This document shows, piece after piece, positions 48,442 through 55,765 of a stretch of 55,765 nt of DNA. The notes beneath the pieces were generated by a model that did no database searches, was not told the origin of the DNA, and saw only the letters and a list, made by a program, of their open reading frames with translations. The stretch covers positions 87,499-143,263 of the forward strand of contig NZ_BAAAYN010000002.1 in NCBI RefSeq assembly GCF_039536245.1. The letters are read 5' to 3'. Both the position numbers and the translations under genes were made by a program. Source of the stretch: Cryptosporangium minutisporangium. Its GTDB lineage: Bacteria > Actinomycetota > Actinomycetes > Mycobacteriales > Cryptosporangiaceae. Within the stretch, counting starts at the first letter, position 1. Each line of letters starts with the position of its first letter.

Positions 48442-48444
48442 GAG

Positions 48445-48484
48445 CGCGAATCCCCGCCACCCGGACGGGCAGCGGGGATTCGCG
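48445..48484. terminator. bidirectional terminator
   Basis: Perfect 13-bp stem (48445-48457 with 48472-48484), 14-nt loop, between the MFS stop and the SUF-operon end. Confidence 0.8.
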
Positions 48485-48495
48485 AGAAACGACCG

Positions 48496-48729
48496 TCAGA
48501 CGTTGAAGCCGAGCGCGCGCAGCTGCTCCCGGCCGTCGTCGGTGAAGGTGACGCAGTCGGCCCCCACGGCGCCTCAGACGTTGAAGCCGAGCGCGCGCAG
48601 CTGCTCCCGGCCGTCGTCGGTGAAGGTGACGCAGTCGGCCCCCACGGCGCCTCAGACGTTGAAGCCGAGCGCGCGCAGCTGCTCCCGGCCGTCGTCGGTG
48701 AAGGTGACGCAGTCGGCCCCCACGGCGCC
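48496..48729 (-). repeat. three identical 78-bp tandem repeats derived from the sufT 3' end
   Basis: Copies at 48496-48573, 48574-48651 and 48652-48729 are identical. About 50 bases of each equal the last codons and stop of sufT (from 48730); the rest differs from sufT. Each copy reads 25 codons plus TGA in the sufT frame and could start at an internal GTG with TGAGG before it. Confidence 0.95.
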
Positions 48730-49083
48730 TCAGACGTTGAAGCCGAGCGCGCGCAGCTGCTCCCGGCCGTCGTCGGTGATCTTGTCCGGCCCCCACGGCG
48801 GCATCCAGACCCAGTTGACCCGGAAGTCCTCCACCAGGCCACCGCTGACCAGCGCCGCCCGGGTCTGGTCCTCGATGACGTCGGTCAGCGGACACGCCGC
48901 CGAGGTCAGCGTCATGTCCAGCGTGGCGATGTTCGTGTCGTCCACGTGGATCCCGTAGACGAGCCCGAGGTCCACCACGTTGATCCCCAGCTCGGGGTCG
49001 ACCACGTCGCGCATGGCCTCTTCGACGTCCTCGACCTTCGCGATGTCGAGCGCTGCCCCGCCGGGCGCTGTCGGCTCACTCAT
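48730..49083 (-). CDS. sufT: SUF-associated DUF59 protein (SufT)
   Basis: 117 residues from ATG 49083, overlapping the sufU stop as ATGA. DUF59/MIP18 fold with VVDPELGINVVDLGLVYG and the conserved Cys64 in TSAACPLTD. Helps assemble or transfer Fe-S clusters. Last gene of the SUF operon. Its last 50 or so bases have been copied three times downstream. Confidence 0.93.
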   Translation of the reverse strand: MSEPTAPGGAALDIAKVEDVEEAMRDVVDPELGINVVDLGLVYGIHVDDTNIATLDMTLTSAACPLTDVIEDQTRAALVSGGLVEDFRVNWVWMPPWGPDKITDDGREQLRALGFNV

Positions 49084-49544
49084 GCCGTCGTCCTCTCCGG
49101 TGCGGCCACCGCCTGGGCGGTCGCGTCCTTGAAAGCCATCCACGCCAGCAACGCGCACTTCACCCGCGCCGGGTACTTCGCGACGCCGGCGAACGCGATC
49201 GCGTCCTCCAGCACCTCCTCGTCCGGCTCGATCTGCCCACGCGACTGCAGCAGCTCGACGAACGTGTCGACGGTGCGGAAAGCCTCCTCCACCGACTGCC
49301 CGACCAGCAACTCGTGCAGAACGGACGCGGACGCCTGGCTGATCGAGCACCCGGCACCGTCGTAGGAGACGTCGGCGACGTTGTCGGCGTCCAGGTGCAC
49401 CCGCAGCGTCACCTCGTCACCGCAGGTCGGGTTGACGTGGTGCACCTGCGCCTCGAACGGGTCGCGCAGACCGCGTCCGTGCGGGTGCTTGTAGTGGTCC
49501 AGGATGATCTCCTGGTACATCGCGTCGCCGAACAGGCCGCTCAT
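49080..49544 (-). CDS. sufU: Fe-S assembly sulfur-transfer protein SufU
   Basis: 154 residues from ATG 49544 (GTG 49550 possible). Zinc-type SufU: ligands Cys41, Asp43 (PTCGD), Cys66 (GAGCSIS) and Cys130 (RVKCALL), and the 18-20-residue insert that separates SufU from IscU. Takes sulfur from SufS. Starts 16 bp after the sufS stop. Confidence 0.95.
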   Translation of the reverse strand: MSGLFGDAMYQEIILDHYKHPHGRGLRDPFEAQVHHVNPTCGDEVTLRVHLDADNVADVSYDGAGCSISQASASVLHELLVGQSVEEAFRTVDTFVELLQSRGQIEPDEEVLEDAIAFAGVAKYPARVKCALLAWMAFKDATAQAVAAPERTTA

Positions 49545-49560
49545 CAGCACCAACCACCGT

Positions 49561-50844
49561 TCACCCGAAGAACCTCACCACTTGGTGCAACCCATCGACC
49601 AGCGCGTCGATTTCCGCTTCGGTCGTATACAGGTAGAACGAGGCGCGGGTCGTCGCCGGAACCCCGAACCGGACGCAGGTCGGACGGGCACAGTGGTGCC
49701 CCACCCGAACCGCGATGCCCAGCTCGTCGAGGTACTGCCCGATGTCGTGCGGGTGAATCGCGCCGAGCGAGAACGAGATCGTCCCGCCGCGCGCCTCGGT
49801 CGTGTCCGGTCCGACGATCGTCAGCCCGGGTACCTCGTGCAGGCGCGGCAGCGCGTACTCGACCAGCCGGTGCTCGTGCGCCTGGATGTTCTCCAGGCCC
49901 AACTCGGTCAGGTAGCGGACGGCGGCACCGAGCCCGACGGCCTCCGCGATCGGCGGCGTCCCGGCCTCGAACCGGTGCGGCACCTCGGCGAACGTCGAGC
50001 CGTCCATCGAGACGGTCTCGATCATCTCGCCACCGCCGAGGAACGGCGGCATCGAGTTGAGCAGGTCCGCCCGGCCCCAGAGCACGCCGATGCCGGTCGG
50101 CCCGACCATCTTGTGCGAGGTGAACGCGATGAAGTCGACGCCGAGGTCGGCGACGTTCACCGGCATGTGCGGCACGGACTGGGACGCGTCGAGCATCACC
50201 AGCGCGCCGACCTGCCGGGCCCTGGCCACGATCGGCTCGACCGGGTTCTGCGTCCCCAGGATGTTCGACTGGTGGACGTAGGAGACGATCCGCGTCCGCT
50301 CGTTGATCAGCGTGTCGATCTCGGACAGGTCGAGCCGGCCGTCGTCGGTGATGCGGAACCACCGCAGAGTCGCGCCGGTGCGCTGACAGAGCAGCTGCCA
50401 CGGGACGATGTTCGAGTGGTGCTCCATCTCGGAGATCACCACCTCGTCACCGGGGCCGAGCAGCGGGAACTCCGACCCGGCCGGACGCCCCGCCGAGTTG
50501 CCCAGCGAGTACGCGACCAGGTTGAGCGCCTCGGACGAGTTCTTCGTGAAGATGACCTCGTTGCGGCTCGGCGCGCCGATCAAGCCGGCCACCGCGTCCC
50601 GGGCGGCCTCGTAGGCCAGCGTCGACTCCGAGCCGAGCGTGTGCACGGCGCGAGCGACGTTCGCGTTGTGCCGCGCGAAGTGCTCGCTGATCGCGTCGAT
50701 GACGACCTGGGGCTTCTGCGAGGTGTTCGCCGAGTCCAGGTAGATCACCGGGACGCCCTCGCCGCCGTCCTCGGTGTGCAGGCGACGCGAGAGGATCGGG
50801 AAGTCCTTGCGGATCCTCTCGACGTCGTACGTCGCCAGGCTCAT
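49561..50844 (-). CDS. sufS: cysteine desulfurase SufS
   Basis: 427 residues from ATG 50844 (ATGA overlap with sufC). PLP Lys245 in FTSHKMVGPTG, His in EMEHHSN, and catalytic Cys385 in GHHCARPTC, all as in group II desulfurases. Supplies sulfur to SufU. Confidence 0.96.
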   Translation of the reverse strand: MSLATYDVERIRKDFPILSRRLHTEDGGEGVPVIYLDSANTSQKPQVVIDAISEHFARHNANVARAVHTLGSESTLAYEAARDAVAGLIGAPSRNEVIFTKNSSEALNLVAYSLGNSAGRPAGSEFPLLGPGDEVVISEMEHHSNIVPWQLLCQRTGATLRWFRITDDGRLDLSEIDTLINERTRIVSYVHQSNILGTQNPVEPIVARARQVGALVMLDASQSVPHMPVNVADLGVDFIAFTSHKMVGPTGIGVLWGRADLLNSMPPFLGGGEMIETVSMDGSTFAEVPHRFEAGTPPIAEAVGLGAAVRYLTELGLENIQAHEHRLVEYALPRLHEVPGLTIVGPDTTEARGGTISFSLGAIHPHDIGQYLDELGIAVRVGHHCARPTCVRFGVPATTRASFYLYTTEAEIDALVDGLHQVVRFFG

Positions 50845-51611
50845 GAGACCGCCCCCGCGGCTGTGATGAACCGCTCGTAGCCCGACTCCTCCAGCTCGTC
50901 CGCGAGCTCCGAGCCGCCCTCTTCGACGATCCGGCCACCGACGAACACGTGCACGAAGTCCGGGCGGATGTACCGCAGGATCCGGGTGTAGTGCGTGATC
51001 AGCAGCGTGCCGATGTCGCCGTTCGCGCGGGCCCGGTTGACGCCCTCGGAGACGGTCTTCAGCGCGTCGATGTCGAGGCCGGAGTCGGTCTCGTCGAGGA
51101 TCGCGATCTTCGGCTTGAGCAGCTCGAGCTGGAGGATCTCGTGCCGCTTCTTCTCGCCGCCGGAGAAGCCCTCGTTGACGTTGCGCTCGGCGAACGACTG
51201 GTCGACGCCGAGCTGCTCCATCGCGCCCTTGACCTCCTTGACCCAGGTGCGCAGCTTCGGCGCCTCACCCCGGATCGCGGTGGCCGCGGTACGCAGGAAG
51301 TTGGAGACCGAGACGCCGGGCACCTCGACCGGGTACTGCATCGCGAGGAACAGGCCGGCGCGCGCCCGCTCGTCCACCGCCATCGCGAGGACGTCCTCGC
51401 CGTCGAGCAGCACCGAACCGCTGGTCACCGTGTACTTCGGGTGGCCGGCGATCGAGTAGGCCAGCGTGGACTTACCGGAGCCGTTCGGCCCCATGATCGC
51501 GTGCGTCTCCCCCGACTTCACGGTGAGGTCGACCCCGCGCAGGATCGGCTTCGATTCCTCTGAGCCGGTCTGGACGCTGACGTGCAGGTCGCGGATCTCG
51601 AGCGTGCTCAC
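50841..51611 (-). CDS. sufC: SUF ATPase SufC
   Basis: 256 residues from GTG 51611, overlapping the Rieske gene stop. Walker A GPNGSGKST, signature FSGGEKKRHEILQ, Walker B IAILDETDSGLD. Works with SufB and SufD as the cluster scaffold. Confidence 0.96.
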   Translation of the reverse strand: MSTLEIRDLHVSVQTGSEESKPILRGVDLTVKSGETHAIMGPNGSGKSTLAYSIAGHPKYTVTSGSVLLDGEDVLAMAVDERARAGLFLAMQYPVEVPGVSVSNFLRTAATAIRGEAPKLRTWVKEVKGAMEQLGVDQSFAERNVNEGFSGGEKKRHEILQLELLKPKIAILDETDSGLDIDALKTVSEGVNRARANGDIGTLLITHYTRILRYIRPDFVHVFVGGRIVEEGGSELADELEESGYERFITAAGAVS

Positions 51612-51937
51612 TGGGGGAACTCCTGGTTCGTGGTCAGAGATACAAGAACGTCGTCGCCGTCGACCCGCACCGGGTAGACGGGCACCGGCTTGGTCGCCGG
51701 TAGGCCGGTCGGTTTGCCCGAGCGCAGGTCGAACCGGGATCCGTGCAGCCAGCACTCGATCGAGCAGTCCTCGACGTCGCCCTCGGAGAGCGGGACGTCG
51801 GCGTGCGAGCAGACGTCGCGGATCGCGAAATACTCGCCGTCGGTGTGGATGACCGCCACCGGCTCGCCCTCCACCACCACCGCGAGCGGGGTGTCCGCGT
51901 CGAGGTCGGAGACCGCACACACTCGGACGAACGCCAT
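51608..51937 (-). CDS. Rieske [2Fe-2S] ferredoxin of the SUF operon
   Basis: 109 residues. Rieske ligands Cys43-x-His45 (DVCSHADV) and Cys62-x2-His65 (ECWLHGSRF). Small soluble ferredoxin placed between sufD and sufC, overlapping both; this extra gene occurs in many actinobacterial SUF operons but not, as I recall, in mycobacteria. May provide electrons for cluster assembly. Confidence 0.93.
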   Translation of the reverse strand: MAFVRVCAVSDLDADTPLAVVVEGEPVAVIHTDGEYFAIRDVCSHADVPLSEGDVEDCSIECWLHGSRFDLRSGKPTGLPATKPVPVYPVRVDGDDVLVSLTTNQEFPQ

Positions 51938-53169
51938 CAGGCGCCTGCCTTGGCCAGCCGCGCGTCGACGGCCTGGGTGATGGACTCGACCAGCTCCGGT
52001 TCGCCGATCTTCTGGGTGATCTCGGCGAAGAAGCCGCGAACGACCAGGCGCCGGGCCTCGTCCGCCGGGATGCCCCGGGACTGCAGGTAGAACAGCTGCT
52101 CGTCGTCGAATCGACCGGTCGCGCTGGCGTGGCCGGCGCCGACGATCTCGCCGGTCTCGATCTCCAGGTTCGGCACCGAGTCGGCGCGGGCGCCGTCGGT
52201 GAGGATGAGGTTCCGGTTGATCTCGTACGTGTCGGTGCCGGTCGCCTCGTCCTGGATCAGCACGTCGCCGACCCAGACGGTGTGGGCGTCGGCACCCTGC
52301 AGTGCGCCGCGGTACACGACGTTCGAGCGGCAGTCGGGCACCGAGTGGTCGACGAACAGGCGGTGCTCGAGATGCTGCCCAGAGTCGGCGAAGTAGATGC
52401 CGTAGGCGTCGATCTCGCCGCCGCGGCCAGTGAACTCGACCGACGTGTACTGCCGGATCAGGTCACCGCCGAGCGTCACCGCGATGTGGGTGAGCCGACC
52501 GTCCCGGCCGAGCTTCACGCGCTGGTGCTGGAGCTGCACCGAGTCGGGCTCCCAGTCGGCCCGGGTGACGACCGTGACGCTCGCGTTGTCGCCGACGACG
52601 ATCTCGACGTTGTCGGCGAGCGCCACGTTGCCGTGCTGGTCGAGCAGGAACTTCACTTCGGCGTTCGCCCCGACGTCGAGCACCGTGTGGCGGTAGCTCG
52701 CGCCACCAGCGTCCCGGCCGGTGACGTCGACGAGCAGCATGCCGTCGACGACGGTGTTCGGCGCGACGCGGACGACGGTTGCCTGCGCGACCTTGCCGTA
52801 GGCCTCGGCGGACGGACGGTCGAACGGGACCAGCGCACTGCCGACCCGCGGGTCGTCGGTGCTGACGTGCTCGACGGTGACACCGGCCGGCAGCTCGCCG
52901 CCGCCCGTGATTCCGACGCGCTCGGAGAGGGCGTCGGCGGCCGGTTCGGCGCTGCTGTCGTGCAGGCCACGGAGGCGGCCGAGCGGCGTGAACCGCCACT
53001 CCTCCTCCCGGCCGGTCAGCCGGGGGAAGTCGGCCACGTCGTAAGAGCGCAGCGCCACGGCCTTGCTGGCCGGCGGCTTGCCGCCGACCGGCCCACCATG
53101 GCTGTGCGCTCCGGCGAGCACAGGAGCATCGCTAGACACGTACTGGTTCCTCTTCGACTCGATGTTCAT
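51937..53169 (-). CDS. sufD: SUF scaffold subunit SufD
   Basis: 410 residues from ATG 53169; GTG 53139 is possible. Beta-helix core of the SufB/D family and the C-terminal GHASATGRFDDEQLFYLQSRGIPADEARRL signature with its conserved His. Overlaps the Rieske start by one base. 76 bp after sufB. Confidence 0.95.
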   Translation of the reverse strand: MNIESKRNQYVSSDAPVLAGAHSHGGPVGGKPPASKAVALRSYDVADFPRLTGREEEWRFTPLGRLRGLHDSSAEPAADALSERVGITGGGELPAGVTVEHVSTDDPRVGSALVPFDRPSAEAYGKVAQATVVRVAPNTVVDGMLLVDVTGRDAGGASYRHTVLDVGANAEVKFLLDQHGNVALADNVEIVVGDNASVTVVTRADWEPDSVQLQHQRVKLGRDGRLTHIAVTLGGDLIRQYTSVEFTGRGGEIDAYGIYFADSGQHLEHRLFVDHSVPDCRSNVVYRGALQGADAHTVWVGDVLIQDEATGTDTYEINRNLILTDGARADSVPNLEIETGEIVGAGHASATGRFDDEQLFYLQSRGIPADEARRLVVRGFFAEITQKIGEPELVESITQAVDARLAKAGA

Positions 53170-53245
53170 TGGGACCGGTCACCCCGGCACTCTCAGCAAC
53201 CCTGCGAAAAGACGCCATAGGTCGCCCGGGCGGCCGTCAGGCCGA

Positions 53246-54712
53246 CTAACCGACTGCGCCTTCCATTTGGAGCTCGATCAGCCGGTTCAGCTCCAGCGCG
53301 TACTCCATCGGGAGCTCGCGGGCGATCGGCTCGACGAAGCCGCGGACGATCATCGCCATCGCCTCGTCCTCGGTCAGGCCCCGGCTCATCAGGTAGAAGA
53401 GCTGGTCGTCGCTGATCTTCGAGACCGTCGCCTCGTGCCCCATCGCCACGTCGTCCTCGCGGACGTCGACGTACGGGTAGGTGTCGGACCGGCTGATCGT
53501 GTCGACGAGCAGCGCGTCGCACTTCACCGTCGACTTCGAGCCGACCGCGCCGTCGAGGACCTGGACGAGGCCGCGGTAGGAGGTCCGGCCACCGCCCCGG
53601 GCGACCGACTTGCTCACGATGGTCGACGAGGTGTGCGGCGCGGCGTGCACCATCTTGGCGCCGGCGTCCTGGTGCTGGCCCTCGCCCGCGAACGCGATCG
53701 AGAGCACCTCACCCTTGGCGTGCTCGCCGGTCATGAAGACCGCCGGGTACTTCATCGTCACCTTGGAGCCGATGTTGCCGTCGATCCACTCCATGGTCGC
53801 GCCCTCGTGGCAGACCGCGCGCTTGGTGACCAGGTTGTAGACGTTGTTCGACCAGTTCTGAATGGTCGTGTAACGGCAGCGGGCGTTCTTCTTGACGATG
53901 ATCTCGACGACCGCGGAGTGCAGCGAGTCCGAGGTGTAGATCGGCGCGGTGCAGCCCTCGACGTAGTGCACGTAGGCGCCCTCGTCGACGATGATCAGCG
54001 TCCGCTCGAACTGGCCCATGTTCTCGGTGTTGATCCGGAAGTAGGCCTGCAGCGGGATCTCGACGTGCACGCCCTTCGGCACGTAGATGAACGAGCCACC
54101 GGACCAGGTGGCGGTGTTCAGCGCGGCGAACTTGTTGTCACCGACCGGGATCACCGAGCCGAAGTACTCCTTGAAGATGTCCTCGTGCTCGCGCAGCGCG
54201 GTGTCGGTGTCCATGAACACCACGCCCTGCTCCTCGAGGTCTTCCCGGATCTTGTGGTAGACGACCTCGGACTCGTACTGAGCCGCGACACCGGAGACCA
54301 GCCGCTGCTTCTCCGCCTCGGGGATGCCCAGCTTGTCGTAGGTGTTCTTGATGTCCTCGGGAAGCTCTTCCCAGCTGGTCGCCTGCTTCTCGGTGGAGCG
54401 GACGAAGTACTTGATGTTGTCGAAGTCGATGTCACCGAGGTCGGCGCCCCAGTCCGGCATCGGCTTCTTGTGGAACAGCGTCAGGCCACGAAGGCGGCGC
54501 CGGAGCATCCACTCGGGCTCGTTCTTCTTGGCCGAGATGTCCCGGACGACCGCTTCGGAGAGCCCACGCTGCGCGGCGGCGCCGGCGACGTCGGAGTCGG
54601 CCCAGCCGAACTGATAGTTGCCCAGCGCCGCGATCTGCTCGTCCTGCGTGAGGGGGACCGTCGCGACGGGCGCGCCGGCCTCCGAGCGGTTCTCGGGCGT
54701 GATGGCGGTCAT
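53246..54712 (-). CDS. sufB: SUF scaffold subunit SufB
   Basis: 488 residues from ATG 54712 (ATGA overlap with sufR). SufB signatures: [39 protein letters not shown] with the conserved Cys, and [23 protein letters not shown]. No intein, unlike M. tuberculosis SufB. Assembles the nascent cluster with SufC and SufD. Confidence 0.97.
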   Translation of the reverse strand: MTAITPENRSEAGAPVATVPLTQDEQIAALGNYQFGWADSDVAGAAAQRGLSEAVVRDISAKKNEPEWMLRRRLRGLTLFHKKPMPDWGADLGDIDFDNIKYFVRSTEKQATSWEELPEDIKNTYDKLGIPEAEKQRLVSGVAAQYESEVVYHKIREDLEEQGVVFMDTDTALREHEDIFKEYFGSVIPVGDNKFAALNTATWSGGSFIYVPKGVHVEIPLQAYFRINTENMGQFERTLIIVDEGAYVHYVEGCTAPIYTSDSLHSAVVEIIVKKNARCRYTTIQNWSNNVYNLVTKRAVCHEGATMEWIDGNIGSKVTMKYPAVFMTGEHAKGEVLSIAFAGEGQHQDAGAKMVHAAPHTSSTIVSKSVARGGGRTSYRGLVQVLDGAVGSKSTVKCDALLVDTISRSDTYPYVDVREDDVAMGHEATVSKISDDQLFYLMSRGLTEDEAMAMIVRGFVEPIARELPMEYALELNRLIELQMEGAVG

Positions 54713-55455
54713 GAGGACGTCCTCCCGGGACGGGTGTGGGTCTGGTGGTGCGATGGTGCAGGTATGTGTGTCGTGCACACGCCGTCGCCGTGGGCGATCG
54801 TCGCGAGACGTTGGACGTGGCTGCCGAGCAACCGCGAGATCACCGCGGTCTCGGCCTCGCAGAGCTGCGGGAACTCGGCGGCGACCTGTGCGACCGGGCA
54901 GTGGTGCTGGCACAGCTGCCCGCCGCCGGCCAGTGCCGACGCGCTGGCAGCGTAGCCCTCGGCCGACAACGCGTCGGCGAGTGCCTCGGCCTTGGCCAGC
55001 GGATCGTCGCCCGCGTCGGCCATCGCTGCCCGGCACCGCTCTTCGAGTACCCGGACCCGCTCTTCGGCGAACGTCGTGACGGCGTCCCCGCCGTGCTGAC
55101 GGGCGAGGAACCGCAGAACTTCGGCGGCCAAGTCGTCGTAGGTGTGCGGGAACGACTGTCGGCCCGCGTCGGTGAGCACGAACTCCTTCGCCGGGCGCCC
55201 GCGGCCGCGCGGACCGCGGCCCGGCCGCTCCCGGCTCACCACGCGCCCTTCGGCGAGCATCGCGTCCAGATGGCGGCGCACCGCGGCCGGCGTCAGGCCC
55301 AGGCGCTCGCTGAGGTCGGCCGTGGTTGCGGCCCCCTCCTCGAGGAGCAGCCGGGCGACCCGATCACGGGTGCGGACGTCGGCCCCTGGCATCGCCGGAC
55401 CGGCCGTGGGTGACAGCACCCCGGCAGTCCGCACGAGCGGCTCGACGTTTTTCAC
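54709..55455 (-). CDS. sufR: SUF operon regulator SufR
   Basis: 248 residues from GTG 55455. The start VKNVEPL matches the N-terminus I remember for streptomycete SufR; the frame is open to GTG 55527, and ATG 55392 is also possible. Winged HTH ([25 protein letters not shown]) and a C-terminal cluster motif [21 protein letters not shown] for an Fe-S cluster. Represses suf when clusters are plentiful. A palindromic site overlaps its start codon. Confidence 0.93.
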   Translation of the reverse strand: MKNVEPLVRTAGVLSPTAGPAMPGADVRTRDRVARLLLEEGAATTADLSERLGLTPAAVRRHLDAMLAEGRVVSRERPGRGPRGRGRPAKEFVLTDAGRQSFPHTYDDLAAEVLRFLARQHGGDAVTTFAEERVRVLEERCRAAMADAGDDPLAKAEALADALSAEGYAASASALAGGGQLCQHHCPVAQVAAEFPQLCEAETAVISRLLGSHVQRLATIAHGDGVCTTHIPAPSHHQTHTRPGRTSS

Positions 55456-55468
55456 AACATCATTGTTG
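55455..55468. promoter_or_regulatory. candidate SufR operator CAAC-N6-GTTG
   Basis: CAACATCATTGTTG, an exact CAAC-N6-GTTG palindrome as described for cyanobacterial SufR. It ends in the G of the chosen sufR start codon. A half-copy, TCATTGTTGCG, recurs at 55579-55589. Confidence 0.6.
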
Positions 55469-55527
55469 CGGATATCAGCGGGACCGGCCAGCGGCGGTCG
55501 TGTGTAGGTGCGAGTGAGCACGATCAC

Positions 55528-55546
55528 CCAGGGTAGCCTTACCTGA
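55528..55546 (-). promoter_or_regulatory. iron-box-like (IdeR/DtxR/DmdR) site
   Basis: TCAGGTAAGGCTACCCTGG on the minus strand agrees with the consensus TTAGGTTAGGCTAACCTAA at 14 of 19 positions, including the central AGGCTA. About 73 bp upstream of sufR. Confidence 0.5.
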
Positions 55547-55664
55547 TTTCGAGACGCCCGAGATTGCTGTGATCTGTGCTCATTGTTGCGCCGTGCCGCT
55601 GTGGGGTTTCCACCGCTCCGCGTGGCGGTCGCGGGTTCACCCGGGTGAGCGGCACGATGGGCCG

Positions 55665-55765
55665 GTGACGCAGCTCCCCGTCGTTTCCTCGGTCTCCGCG
55701 ATGCCCGCGCCCGCGCCCGCGCGCCACTCCGGTCCGGCCGAGCGCGCCACGACGGCGACCTCGCG
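55665..55765 (+). CDS. start of a divergent gene, cut by the window edge
   Basis: GTG 55665 opens a frame (VTQLPVVSSVSAMPAP...) that runs off the end. The 33 residues are Ala/Pro-rich and uninformative. In mycobacteria the gene divergent from sufR is the mannosyltransferase mptB (Rv1459c); this could be its counterpart, but the sequence seen cannot prove it. Confidence 0.4.
   Translation, partial: MTQLPVVSSVSAMPAPAPARHSGPAERATTATS

Noticed and set aside
48496-48810. Possible CRISPR array
   Set aside because: The 78-bp units are directly abutting with no unique spacers and derive from sufT.
48503-48958. Plus-strand open frame with 26-residue Ser/Arg/Lys repeats
   Set aside because: It is the antisense of the repeat array and sufT; composition is noise and sufT is clearly real.
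55630-55660. tRNA-like GGGTTCACCC string
   Set aside because: No acceptor or anticodon arms can be formed around it.

Overview
The window is very GC-rich DNA (about 70% or more) with dense, often translationally overlapped genes. Leaderless-looking starts, actinobacterial-type enzymes (InhA-like enoyl reductase, coproporphyrin ferrochelatase with Cys cluster ligands, acVLRF1, SufR, AcnR) and GC-biased third codon positions point to a filamentous or related actinomycete. A Frankia/Cryptosporangium-like lineage is a guess, not something I can show. No rRNA, tRNA, CRISPR array, insertion sequence or prophage was seen.

The backbone follows, in mirror image, the order I remember from Mycobacterium tuberculosis Rv1460-Rv1485: sufR-B-D-(Rieske)-C-S-U-T at 48.7-55.5 kb (minus), an ABC-F ATPase at 37.8-39.4 kb (minus), acn-acnR at 21.9-25.4 kb (plus), then moxR - DUF58 - VWA - fabG - fabI - hemH at 1.2-7.0 kb (minus). 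The expected ripA/ripB pair between acn and moxR is absent. Accessory genes are inserted between the backbone blocks.

Region by region. 0-7 kb: small membrane protein, hypothetical, ferrochelatase, FAS-II pair, MoxR/VWA operon. 7-21 kb: Zn-ribbon protein, two PH-domain membrane proteins, PAP2, Sir2, thioesterase-like, MBL hydrolase, AsnB, Xaa-Pro peptidase, an orphan QcrB-like cytochrome b that lacks several catalytic or haem residues, and a TetR-controlled SDR/hydrolase fusion. 21.9-25.4 kb: aconitase and its regulator. 25.4-39.4 kb: cell-surface region with a peptidoglycan-binding protein, a polysaccharide deacetylase/GT2 fusion, an ABC exporter, exonuclease III, an enoyl-CoA hydratase and four small single-pass proteins that share a juxtamembrane PVF(V/L)D(S/T)(S/T)G(R/K)R motif. 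39.5-48.5 kb: Zn peptidase, ABC-2 exporter with its own two-component system, AlkZ-like protein, RidA/CGNR divergon, acVLRF1 and an MFS transporter. 48.5-55.5 kb: the SUF iron-sulfur operon, preceded by a 78-bp tandem repeat made from the 3' end of sufT.

The most unusual observations are the four-member juxtamembrane-motif family beside a polysaccharide synthase, the QcrB paralogue missing both putative b_H haem ligands and the PDWY acid, a disordered membrane protein carrying five regularly written Thr-x-x-hydrophobic motifs, and several readable operator pairs (TetR, AcnR, CGNR, SufR plus an iron-box-like site).
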